Assembly: GCA_002693775.1 (NCBI GenBank)
Contig: NZRP01000049.1
Span: forward strand, 1 to 64,000
Direction of reading: 5' to 3'
Source: Crocinitomicaceae bacterium
Lineage (GTDB): Bacteria > Bacteroidota > Bacteroidia > Flavobacteriales_D > Sanyastnellaceae
Length of the DNA: 64,000 bases
The notes below the pieces were generated by a model. It was not told where the DNA came from. It saw only the letters and a program-made list of their open reading frames with translations, and did no database searches. A program made the translations under genes and the position numbers. This document shows, piece by piece, positions 46,093 through 53,553 of this stretch (positions within the stretch are counted from its first letter, which is position 1; each line of letters opens with the position of its first letter).

Positions 46093-46406
46093 TAAGCTTT
46101 CCCTTCTGCAATAATTGGAAGAACTGTTCTAAAGGCAGCAGCCTTAGAACCCCATCTTTCAATAAATTCTTTTTGAAGAGCAGGGGCGCACTCCTTTTGG
46201 TAGGTGTTAAAAGCATCAACACTATGAGCCACATATTGTACAGCAAATGTTAATCCTCCCTGCTCACCTCCCTCAACTCTGCAAAGCTTAAAATCCCTAA
46301 AGTGACCTGTGTCTAAAACTGCAGGGATGTGCTCCTTATGCATATAGTTAATCCACTCATCAGCTAGAGATGCGTCAACGCTTAAAGTAATGTTGTATAG
46401 TACCAT
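46092..46406 (-). CDS. DUF4286 family protein
   Basis: A 104-residue cytoplasmic protein of the Bacteroidota DUF4286 family, whose function is unknown. It starts MVLYNITLSVDASLADEWINY and has the conserved HIPAVLDTGHF and TFAVQYVAHS segments. The fold is probably a ferredoxin-like (dimeric alpha-beta barrel) domain. It begins 1 base after the TPR gene's last codon and overlaps rsmA, so it is embedded in the operon. Confidence 0.9.
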   Translation of the reverse strand: MVLYNITLSVDASLADEWINYMHKEHIPAVLDTGHFRDFKLCRVEGGEQGGLTFAVQYVAHSVDAFNTYQKECAPALQKEFIERWGSKAAAFRTVLPIIAEGKA

Positions 46407-48239
46407 TTATTCTTCTAGTTCACCTGTAAGCTCCCTATAACGTTTTCTTGATTCAACGGTATAAAGCGAGCCTGAAAATTCAAATAACAGCTTAGAGTAA
46501 AGCTCTTCAGCTTTTTCATAGTCTCTTAGAACCTGATCATAGATAACAGCTAAGTTATACAAAGCATCATCACCAGTGATATCGTCGAAATGCAACTCAA
46601 CTACCTCGTTGTAATACTCGATAGCTCCTTCAAGGTCTCCTTCTTGCATAGCTAAATCTCCTAGGACTACAAGAATTTCATCCTCTAAAGCATGGCCAGG
46701 ATAATTAGTGGAAATTGAATCCAGAGCAAGTCGAGCATCATCAAACCGTCTTTGCATGATAAGAAGGTCAGCTCTTGCATAGATCTCCATGGGCTCGAAA
46801 ATTGTATCCAGATTGAAGTTGTCTGTGATAAGCAAACTCAAATCTATGGCGTCATTTGAAATCAGCTTCGAAGTAGAAGCTTTGAGTGCATCGAGCTGGG
46901 TTTGGGCCCAAGCAAAATCACCCGTGAAATAACTAATTCTAGCATTTCTATACTTAGCCTCATGGCCTAGTGGGTCATCCTTAAAATCTAATATGATTTG
47001 AGAAAAAATCAGGGATGCATCCCAAATCAAGTCAGCAAACACATACACATCTCCAAGCTCTAGTTTCACAGCTGCAGCCACTCTTCTATTTAAGTTAGGC
47101 AATTCAAGAACGGCCTCAAGCTCATCCATGGCCTCTTCACTTTTTTCAAGATAAAAAGCCTGCAAGTGAGCGTGATTTTTTGCCATCATGGCAGTCTCAG
47201 GAGTCACGCCAAGATCTCTCAAACTAGCAGCGTAATCGACCTCGAGTTCTTCGAGCATCTCATAGTCTAGAGGAACTTCCTGCTTTAATGCGGTGAATCT
47301 GGTATTGAGGATTTGGTTTCTAGCTATGTAGAAATATGGATTGCTTCGACCTAAGCCCGCCACGTAATTATAGCACTCTTCAGCTGTTTCTAGGTCTCCG
47401 TTAGATGCGGATGTGTTTCCAAGTTCTATGATTCCAGCTCCTCTTTCTCCAAGCCTTAAATCAAGAGACCTGGCATGAATAAATGCAGATGAAAAATCTT
47501 GCTCCCCAGTGAAATACCAAACAAGCATTTGAGGGTAGACGGCGTCTTCAGGATATTTTTTAGCTGCTTTTAAAAGCGCCCCCTTAACTAGGATTGAGTT
47601 CTTTTTATCTGTCTCAAGCCTAAGGTTGCGGTTTAAAGAGGTTTGGATTGTGGTGATATAAGTGGGCTTGGTGTGAAGAAGCTCCATAAAGCTTTCTACC
47701 ATCCCCTTATAATTGCCCATCATGCCCTGAAGGTTAGCAAGTTCGAAGTGGAAATCGTTAGTTCCCATTTCTATAGCCTTCATATAAGTCTCATGGGCGA
47801 GGTCTAATTCATCAAGGCTGATAAATGCGTTTGCAAGCCTAACAGCATGGCTCTTCCCTGGTTGCATTATCTGAAGCGCATCGTCGAATGCGTCGAGAGC
47901 TTTCCCCCGCATTTCAAATCTTAGATACAAAGCGCCCAAATCCACATATGCAGTAGACTTACTGTTTTTATGCCTTCTCTTCAGACGGCCTTTAACTAGT
48001 TTTTCAGCTTCGTAAAACTCGTCCATTGCAAGAAGGGACTCGTAGTACATCTGGTAGACTTTGTTAGTCTTATTCTTTTTATAAATGTCTCCTAAGTAAA
48101 GGAGAGCCTGCTCGTAGCTACCGTTATTGTAGTAGTACTCTGCGAGTTCAAGATCAGTCTGTGCTGATAGATTTTGCGAAAAAAAGAGTGTAAGGATGAG
48201 GGTGCACCCTATTGCTAAACTTCTTTTCAATTCAATCAT
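46407..48239 (-). CDS. Secreted/periplasmic tetratricopeptide-repeat protein
   Basis: A 610-residue protein with a signal peptide (1-26, ending NLSAQ) and TPR helices through most of its length. The clearest repeats are at the N-terminus (AEYYYNNGSYEQALLYLGDIY) and the C-terminus (DLAMQEGDLEGAIEYYNEVV, AVIYDQVLRDYEKAEELYSKL). TPR proteins serve as interaction platforms; the partner is unknown. The ATG overlaps the preceding lipoprotein stop (TAATG), so the two may form an envelope complex. It resembles TPR proteins found next to rsmA/serS in other Bacteroidota, but I cannot assign a named family. Confidence 0.85.
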   Translation of the reverse strand: MIELKRSLAIGCTLILTLFFSQNLSAQTDLELAEYYYNNGSYEQALLYLGDIYKKNKTNKVYQMYYESLLAMDEFYEAEKLVKGRLKRRHKNSKSTAYVDLGALYLRFEMRGKALDAFDDALQIMQPGKSHAVRLANAFISLDELDLAHETYMKAIEMGTNDFHFELANLQGMMGNYKGMVESFMELLHTKPTYITTIQTSLNRNLRLETDKKNSILVKGALLKAAKKYPEDAVYPQMLVWYFTGEQDFSSAFIHARSLDLRLGERGAGIIELGNTSASNGDLETAEECYNYVAGLGRSNPYFYIARNQILNTRFTALKQEVPLDYEMLEELEVDYAASLRDLGVTPETAMMAKNHAHLQAFYLEKSEEAMDELEAVLELPNLNRRVAAAVKLELGDVYVFADLIWDASLIFSQIILDFKDDPLGHEAKYRNARISYFTGDFAWAQTQLDALKASTSKLISNDAIDLSLLITDNFNLDTIFEPMEIYARADLLIMQRRFDDARLALDSISTNYPGHALEDEILVVLGDLAMQEGDLEGAIEYYNEVVELHFDDITGDDALYNLAVIYDQVLRDYEKAEELYSKLLFEFSGSLYTVESRKRYRELTGELEE

Positions 48240-48826
48240 TACTCACCAGCTATGTTTCTTGAGTATTCACCTCTTTTCGCTGTGATCAAGCTATCGATTG
48301 AGCTCCAATGCACAGAATCAATTTCAAGTCCTAACCTGAAGAACCTTTCAGTATCAGTGTAGGTTCTTTTTAAACTCTCGACGGCCTCTAATTCACGAGC
48401 GGCGTTCTCATTTATGTAAGCGTCGTTAATTGTGTCGCCGTTAGCGTCGTTAGTTGCATTAGTCTCAATGATGGAAATAAGACCAGAAATTTGAGACATG
48501 CATCTTTCGCTTTCTTTTTTAAGCCCACTTAATCTTGATGGTGCGTCTTTTAAGAATCTGCTTGCTTCAGAAAGCTTGCCTATTATGGGAGCGTCTGTTC
48601 TAACAAATTCTACAGAAGCTTCAATGCCTAACCAGCGCACATCGTCTTTTGCTTTGTTCATCCTCTCACGTACTGATATAATTGAATCAGCAGGGAAGGC
48701 CTTAGTGCTTTCTGAAATTTCAAGAGATTCCTGAAGAGCTGTTTTAAGAGCTGGAATATTAGGGTTCTCTTTAGTGCACCCGACAAATAGTGTACAAGCA
48801 AATAAAATTAAAAGAACTGCTCTCAT
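48239..48826 (-). CDS. Predicted lipoprotein, unknown function
   Basis: A 195-residue lipoprotein: MRAVLLILFACTLFVGC, lipobox with Cys17. The mature part is alpha-helical and probably coiled-coil, rich in Glu/Ser/Arg, with no domain I recognise. It overlaps the TPR gene by one base and follows serS by 5 bases. Co-translation with the TPR protein suggests a joint role at the envelope. Confidence 0.8.
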   Translation of the reverse strand: MRAVLLILFACTLFVGCTKENPNIPALKTALQESLEISESTKAFPADSIISVRERMNKAKDDVRWLGIEASVEFVRTDAPIIGKLSEASRFLKDAPSRLSGLKKESERCMSQISGLISIIETNATNDANGDTINDAYINENAARELEAVESLKRTYTDTERFFRLGLEIDSVHWSSIDSLITAKRGEYSRNIAGE

Positions 48827-48831
48827 CAGAA

Positions 48832-50100
48832 TTAGATTCTTTCAAAACCAACAAATGGTACAAGTGCCTTAGGCATTACAACGTCTCCATCTTGTTGATG
48901 GTTTTCAAGAAGGGCAGCTACAATTCTTGGAAGAGCAAGAGCTGAACCATTTAGTGTGTGAACAAGCTGGTTCTTTCCGTCAGCGTCCTTGTAACGACAC
49001 TTAAGCCTGTTAGCTTGGAATGTTCTGAAGTTAGAAACAGAGCTAACCTCTAGCCAGCGTCCTTGAGCTGCACTCCAAACCTCGAAGTCATATGTGATGG
49101 CAGCAGTAAAGCCCATATCTCCTGCACATAAACGCAAGATTCTATATGGAAGCTCCAGCGCCTCCAGAAGGCCTTTCACGTGATCTACCATAGTATCCAA
49201 TGCGGCGTCAGAAGTGTTAGGCTCTGCGATTTGGACTATCTCAACCTTATCAAATTGATGAAGCCTATTTAATCCTCTTACATCCTTACCATAAGATCCA
49301 GCTTCACGGCGGAAGCAAGGAGTGTATCCACAAATCTTAATAGGTAGATCAGAAGAATTCACGAGAGACCCTCTATAGATATTCGTTAGAGGCACCTCAG
49401 CTGTAGGAATCATGTACAAATCATCATTCTCCATGTGGTACATCTGCCCCTCCTTATCTGGAAGTTGACCTGTGCCAAACCCACTATCAGCATTAATCAT
49501 ATGAGGCGGGATGTACTCTAGGTATCCAGCTTCTTCAGCTTTTTCAAGGAAGAACCTTGTCAGTCCTCTTTGGAGTTTAGCACCCTTGCCTTTGTAGAAT
49601 GGGAAGCCAGCTCCTGTAACCTTAGCGCCTAAGTCGAAGTCAATGATGTCCTTTTCTTTAGCAAGGTCCCAGTGTGGCTTGCATGAATCGCTAAGATCAA
49701 CTTGCTCTCCGTGAGTGCTGACTACCTCGTTGTCTTCTTCAGACTTGCCTGCTACAACGATGTCGGCAGGCGTATTGGGGATAGAGTAGAGGAGTTCATT
49801 CATAGAAGCTTCAAGACTCTGCATAGAATCCTTAAGCTCAGTTGACTTTGCTTTTAAACCAGCAGTCTGTGTCTTTACTTCTTCAGCTTCGTTTCTTTTA
49901 CCAGACTTCATTAGCTCGCCTATTTGACGGCTAAGAGCATTAGACTCAGCAAGAGTGTCGTCTAACTCTTTTTGGAGAGATCGTCTTTCTTTATCCTGAG
50001 AGATGATTTGGTCTATTGACTCACTTACATCTAGTCCTCTTTTAGAAAGGGCCTTTATAATTTGATCGCGCTCTTCGCGAATGTGGTTTAATGTCAGCAT
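48832..50100 (-). CDS. serS: Serine--tRNA ligase
   Basis: SerRS charges tRNA(Ser) and supplies selenocysteine tRNA where present. The 422-residue protein has the N-terminal tRNA-binding coiled coil (~25-100) and the class II catalytic core: motif 2 CFRREAGSYGKDVRGLNRLHQF and motif 3 NGSALALPRIVAALLENHQ. The length is normal. It heads the operon running to truB. No good TAnnTTTG box is visible immediately upstream. Confidence 0.98.
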   Translation of the reverse strand: MLTLNHIREERDQIIKALSKRGLDVSESIDQIISQDKERRSLQKELDDTLAESNALSRQIGELMKSGKRNEAEEVKTQTAGLKAKSTELKDSMQSLEASMNELLYSIPNTPADIVVAGKSEEDNEVVSTHGEQVDLSDSCKPHWDLAKEKDIIDFDLGAKVTGAGFPFYKGKGAKLQRGLTRFFLEKAEEAGYLEYIPPHMINADSGFGTGQLPDKEGQMYHMENDDLYMIPTAEVPLTNIYRGSLVNSSDLPIKICGYTPCFRREAGSYGKDVRGLNRLHQFDKVEIVQIAEPNTSDAALDTMVDHVKGLLEALELPYRILRLCAGDMGFTAAITYDFEVWSAAQGRWLEVSSVSNFRTFQANRLKCRYKDADGKNQLVHTLNGSALALPRIVAALLENHQQDGDVVMPKALVPFVGFERI

Positions 50101-50150
50101 TTGATTTGGTGAATTTCGGGCGAATTACTCTAAACTCCACCTTTTAAAAG

Positions 50151-50181
50151 CAAAAACTCCCGCCCCGAAGGGGGCGGGAGT
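50151..50181 (-). terminator. Rho-independent terminator after rplU-rpmA
   Basis: A perfect 11-bp stem (50156-50166 with 50171-50181) of GC-rich sequence closes on the tetraloop CTTC read on the minus strand, followed by a T-run (50152-50156). It ends the L21-L27 operon and isolates serS from it. Confidence 0.92.
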
Positions 50182-50205
50182 CTGAGATACTAAAGTGTCT
50201 ACTCT

Positions 50206-50475
50206 TTACGCTTCGCCTCCTGCGAAAGGAACTACGCTAACGTATGAGCGGTTGTTGCGCTTCTTGCGGAACTCAACAACTCCATCTGTAAGAGCGTATA
50301 AGGTGTGATCCTTACCCATTCCTACATTGTTACCTGGGTGGTGAGCAGTACCTCTCTGGCGAACAATAATGTTACCAGCGATACAGCCTTGGCCACCGAA
50401 TATCTTTACACCGAGTCGTTTCGAGTGTGACTCACGTCCGTTCTTCGAACTACCTACACCTTTTTTATGTGCCAT
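50206..50475 (-). CDS. rpmA: 50S ribosomal protein L27
   Basis: L27 lies at the peptidyl transferase centre of the large ribosomal subunit. The 89-residue protein starts [16 protein letters not shown] without the cleavable N-terminal extension of some Firmicutes, and contains LGVKIFGGQ and [22 protein letters not shown]. It lies 12 bases after rplU and ends before a strong terminator. Confidence 0.98.
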   Translation of the reverse strand: MAHKKGVGSSKNGRESHSKRLGVKIFGGQGCIAGNIIVRQRGTAHHPGNNVGMGKDHTLYALTDGVVEFRKKRNNRSYVSVVPFAGGEA

Positions 50476-50487
50476 GATCTAGGGGTA

Positions 50488-50994
50488 TTATGCTTTAGTT
50501 GATTTAGTCGCTTTCTTAGCTGCAGGCTTTTTAGCTGCTGCTTTCTTTGTTGCAGGCTTTTTAGCAGTTGCTTTCTTAGCTGCTGCTTTCTTTGTTGCAG
50601 GCTTTTTAGCAGTTGCTTTCTTAGCTGCAGGCTTATCATCAGTTGATACTTCTTCCTTCTTAGGAGCTGCTTTCTTAGCTGCTGCCTTCTTGATATCCGA
50701 AATGCGAATCTCAGTTAAGTAAGGACGGAAACCGTTAAGCTTCTGGTAACCTTTACGACGTTTCTTCTTGAAAATAAGAACCTTGTCTCCCTTTAGATGC
50801 CTCTCTACAGTGGCATGAACGGCTAAGCCGTTTATAGCTGGGGCGCCAACTGTTACGTCGCCATTCTTATCCATAAGAAGAACCTTGTCGAACTTAATCT
50901 TAGCCCCTTCTTTTGCATCAAGACGGTTAACGAAAACCTGCTGGTCTTTCTGTACCTTGTACTGGTGCCCTGCTATCTCTACGATTGCATACAT
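50488..50994 (-). CDS. rplU: 50S ribosomal protein L21 with Lys/Ala-rich C-terminal tail
   Basis: L21 binds 23S rRNA in the large subunit. Residues 1-~100 are a complete L21 domain (MYAIVEIAGHQYKV ... GYQKLNGFRPYLTEIRI). It continues with about 68 extra residues (101-168) made of Lys/Ala/Pro/Thr, like histone H1 or AlgP tails, encoded partly by a perfect tandem repeat. Ordinary L21 is ~103 residues, so the tail is an unusual addition. It would be unstructured and strongly basic. A promoter box lies ~50 bases upstream, giving a short leader. Confidence 0.97.
   Translation of the reverse strand: MYAIVEIAGHQYKVQKDQQVFVNRLDAKEGAKIKFDKVLLMDKNGDVTVGAPAINGLAVHATVERHLKGDKVLIFKKKRRKGYQKLNGFRPYLTEIRISDIKKAAAKKAAPKKEEVSTDDKPAAKKATAKKPATKKAAAKKATAKKPATKKAAAKKPAAKKATKSTKA
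50534..50623. repeat. Perfect 45-bp tandem duplication in the L21 tail
   Basis: Two identical 45-base units, 50534-50578 and 50579-50623, encode two copies of a 15-residue block (ATAKKPATKKAAAKK-type). Complete identity suggests a recent slippage or unequal crossing-over event; further imperfect units flank it. Confidence 0.93.
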
Positions 50995-51043
50995 TGTATA
51001 AATTTTTTAATAGTCCCGTCCAGAATTAATCTGTAAGGGGGCG

Positions 51044-51051
51044 CAAAGATA
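51044..51051 (-). promoter_or_regulatory. -7 promoter box for rplU-rpmA
   Basis: TATCTTTG on the minus strand, ~50 bases before the rplU ATG. Unlike most boxes in this window it leaves room for an untranslated leader, where ribosomal-protein autoregulation could act. Confidence 0.6.
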
Positions 51052-51090
51052 GGAATAACAACCGTATTGCCCAAGTTTTCAGTGGATTCT

Positions 51091-52020
51091 CTATTTTTTT
51101 TCACTTTTGAGCCCTCGGACAAGGGCAACTCCTAACAAAATCACTACTCCACCTAAGAGGTGCCATTCATTTATTTCCTCTCCCACAATCCAGCCCCACA
51201 TTGCAGCAAATACCGGGATTACATAAGTAACAGAGCTTGCGGTAAGAGCATCTGTCCACTTGATTAAAGCGTTAAAAATAACAAGCGCACTAGCTGTTCC
51301 AATAACTGCTAGAACAAGAACAGAAATCATTCCTGTTACGCCATGTGGATTATTGACTAATACGTCAGGAACATCTGAACCTATTAATGCAATAATTGCA
51401 ACAGGCATTACCATGGATAGTGCGATAGCAGCAATGGCAGTTGCATTTACCTCACCTAGCTTGTTCTTTAAGATGTTTACGCTTAATCCATAAAAGACCG
51501 TAGCTAGTGCTACCTTACCGCAAGCGATAATACTAATATCTGCTTCAGAGGAAAACACTTGTAGGATGTTCCCGCCGTCACTTATTAAAATAATCGCTCC
51601 TATAAACCCCAAGAGTAGACCAGCAAGTTGTCTCAGGGAAAATGTAGTTTTGAAAAGTAGTATTGCAATTATTAATGTAAAAAGAGGAGTGAGTGAATTG
51701 AGCATTCCGGTCATGCCAGATGCTAGCTCGGTTTGGGCTGAACTAAATAAATAAGCGGGGAAAAGATTTCCAAAAGCTCCTACTCCTAAAATCCAAATCA
51801 GCTTGTCCTTAGGCACCTTTGAAAACTGCATAATCGCAACAGGTAGTAAGGCAATTGCGGCAAATAAGATCCTCATAGCGGCCACGTCCATGGCCGCGTA
51901 AACGGGTTGCTCAATCCAGTTGAATAGAGCAAGCTTCATCAAGATGAAAGAGGTACCCCATATAAAGGCTAGCAAAAGCAGGACTCCATAAATAACCCAT
52001 ATTGGCTTTTCTTTTTGCAC
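51091..52020 (-). CDS. EamA/DMT-family transporter
   Basis: A 309-residue membrane protein with about ten helices arranged as two EamA repeats, each of five; the first contains LLLAFIWGTSFILMK and the second NILKNKLGEVNATAIAAIAL...FAAMWGWIVGEE. The family exports or imports small metabolites such as amino acids or nucleotide sugars, and the substrate is unknown. The start is a GTG at 52020, supported by a promoter box seven bases upstream; no ATG fits better. Confidence 0.9.
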   Translation of the reverse strand: MQKEKPIWVIYGVLLLLAFIWGTSFILMKLALFNWIEQPVYAAMDVAAMRILFAAIALLPVAIMQFSKVPKDKLIWILGVGAFGNLFPAYLFSSAQTELASGMTGMLNSLTPLFTLIIAILLFKTTFSLRQLAGLLLGFIGAIILISDGGNILQVFSSEADISIIACGKVALATVFYGLSVNILKNKLGEVNATAIAAIALSMVMPVAIIALIGSDVPDVLVNNPHGVTGMISVLVLAVIGTASALVIFNALIKWTDALTASSVTYVIPVFAAMWGWIVGEEINEWHLLGGVVILLGVALVRGLKSEKK

Positions 52021-52027
52021 AGTTTTG

Positions 52028-52035
52028 CAAAGTTA
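52028..52035 (-). promoter_or_regulatory. -7 promoter box for the EamA gene
   Basis: TAACTTTG on the minus strand, seven bases before the GTG start, back to back with the box for the HMA gene in a 43-base gap. Confidence 0.65.
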
Positions 52036-52051
52036 ACCCCTCACACCTCAC

Positions 52052-52059
52052 TAACTTTG
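52052..52059 (+). promoter_or_regulatory. -7 promoter box for the HMA-ctaA pair
   Basis: TAACTTTG four bases before the ATG at 52064. Confidence 0.72.
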
Positions 52060-52063
52060 CACC

Positions 52064-52462
52064 ATGAGATTATTACTTGCTTCAATTATCACTGTACTAG
52101 CAACTATGACATTTACAAGTTGCGACCAGCAGATTCAAAAACAATCCTTACCCAAATTTACAGAAGTTTATAAGGACGGAATTGACTCTAGGAGAAAGCT
52201 TAAAATAGAAATTGAAGGAATGATGTGTGAGGTTGGATGTGCGTCGAAAATTAAAAAAGAACTCCTTGAACAAGATGCCGTTTCGAGCGTTATAATTGAT
52301 TTTGACAAGGAAAGGGAAACTGATTTTGCATTAGTAGAGTTTGACCCCAAAGGAAACACATCTGAATACATTTACGGTGTGGTTAATTCAATTGCTGATG
52401 GAAAGATTTACACTGTGAAATCTGTTGAAACGACTTACTACAAGGAAAACTACCCAGAGTGA
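52064..52462 (+). CDS. Lipoprotein with heavy-metal-associated (HMA) domain
   Basis: A 132-residue predicted lipoprotein: signal peptide with lipobox Cys20 (MTFTSC), then a linker and one HMA ferredoxin-like domain (~45-125). The metal motif reads GMMCEVGCASKI (C55, C59), a C-x3-C spacing in place of the classic CxxC. The domain would hold Cu+ or a similar soft metal at the periplasmic face of a membrane. It is translationally coupled to heme A synthase (GTGA overlap), which points to a role in assembling heme-copper cytochrome oxidase. Confidence 0.85.
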   Translation: MRLLLASIITVLATMTFTSCDQQIQKQSLPKFTEVYKDGIDSRRKLKIEIEGMMCEVGCASKIKKELLEQDAVSSVIIDFDKERETDFALVEFDPKGNTSEYIYGVVNSIADGKIYTVKSVETTYYKENYPE

Positions 52463-53448
52463 GAAACATCACCTACATAGCTTTTACTTTAGTTTTTTTG
52501 GTGGTCCTCGCAGGATCTGTGGTAAGGATGACAGGGTCTGGAATGGGCTGTCCGGATTGGCCTAAATGTTTTGGGCTTTTAATTCCCCCTACCTCTGAAG
52601 ACCAAATTACATGGCAACAAGGTGCGGAATATGCTGAAGGCCAAATGGTCATCGCAAACGATACACTTTGGCAAGCCACGAAAGACCATATATCAAAAGG
52701 CCCTGATTTAAAGGCATGTGATTGTTGGGAAAAATATGAAAAGCACGACTACGCGCACTTTAACGCTAAGCATACGTGGATTGAGTACATCAATAGATTA
52801 CTTGGAGCACTCGCAGGCATACCAATCATTCTATTGTTCTCTATGACGCTTATGGAGAACAGGAAAAAGGGCATCTTCATTTCAAGTGGAGCACTGCTCT
52901 TCGTCCTTATAGCTGCGTGGCTTGGAAAGGTCGTTGTCGACGAAAACCTCGAGGCCATAATGATCTCAATCCATGTAGTAGTTGCCATCTTAACCCTTGC
53001 CTTCTTAGTGGGGATGATGCAATACGTAAGTCGTAAAAAGTACAATGTCCCATCAAAAACTAGATTTCTGATTTTACTGTCGTTGATTCTGTCATTTGCT
53101 CAGCTCCTTTTGGGCACACAAGTTAGGGAGCAGGTCGACGGATTGCTAGAACACGGAACGGATAGACTAGATATAATCTCTGAGCTACCAAGTTGGTGGA
53201 AGATTCACAGGTCTGCTGTTTGGCCTTTGATTGCACTTCATCTTTTGTGGGCCTTCCCACTATTTAAGATTAAGGAGTTGAGAGCCTATGCTGGAGGAGT
53301 GGTGGTCATTATTTGTTCGCTTGCTATTACAGGGTTAGTGTTTGTTAAACTCGGTATGCCTGCAGTTATTCAGCCCGTGCATATCCTACTAGCGTTTGCA
53401 CTAGTGCTAATCAATTTCAGGATTTACATCGCAACAAGGAAGGGGTAA
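52459..53448 (+). CDS. ctaA: Heme A synthase (COX15/CtaA)
   Basis: CtaA oxidises heme O to heme A for cytochrome aa3 oxidase. The 329-residue membrane protein has the N-terminal GSVVRMTGSGMGCPDWPKCFG segment and heme-ligand histidines in HTWIEYINRLLG (first half), SIHVVVAI, KIHRSAVWPLIALHLL and QPVHILLAFALV. A periplasmic insert with Cys-x-Cys (ACDCWEKYE) is a Bacteroidota feature. The start is GTG, fixed by a 4-base overlap with the HMA gene. Confidence 0.95.
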   Translation: MRNITYIAFTLVFLVVLAGSVVRMTGSGMGCPDWPKCFGLLIPPTSEDQITWQQGAEYAEGQMVIANDTLWQATKDHISKGPDLKACDCWEKYEKHDYAHFNAKHTWIEYINRLLGALAGIPIILLFSMTLMENRKKGIFISSGALLFVLIAAWLGKVVVDENLEAIMISIHVVVAILTLAFLVGMMQYVSRKKYNVPSKTRFLILLSLILSFAQLLLGTQVREQVDGLLEHGTDRLDIISELPSWWKIHRSAVWPLIALHLLWAFPLFKIKELRAYAGGVVVIICSLAITGLVFVKLGMPAVIQPVHILLAFALVLINFRIYIATRKG

Positions 53449-53475
53449 AAAAAACCCCGGCTGTTGCCGAGGTTT
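53447..53475 (-). terminator. Rho-independent terminator of nrdBA
   Basis: Inverted repeat 53452-53461/53466-53475 (one internal mismatch), loop of four bases, followed on the minus strand by an eight-base T-run (53447-53454). It may also slow plus-strand transcripts from ctaA, but lacks a T-run on that side. Confidence 0.85.
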
Positions 53476-53534
53476 GATGCATGTTATCCGCTGCACAACT
53501 TGCTTACACCTAATGCCTGGGGTAATTGAATGTT

Positions 53535-53553
53535 GTAGTGGCTTAGCCACTAC
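53535..53553 (-). other. Palindrome with the nrdA stop codon in its loop
   Basis: Perfect 8-bp arms GTAGTGGC (53535-53542) and GCCACTAC (53546-53553) flank exactly the three bases of the nrdA stop codon. No T-run follows directly; the true terminator lies ~60 bases downstream. Confidence 0.75.

Noticed and set aside
50534-50623. CRISPR or mobile-element origin of the tandem repeat in rplU
   Set aside because: The repeat is in frame, 45 bases long, without spacers, and encodes a Lys/Ala block.
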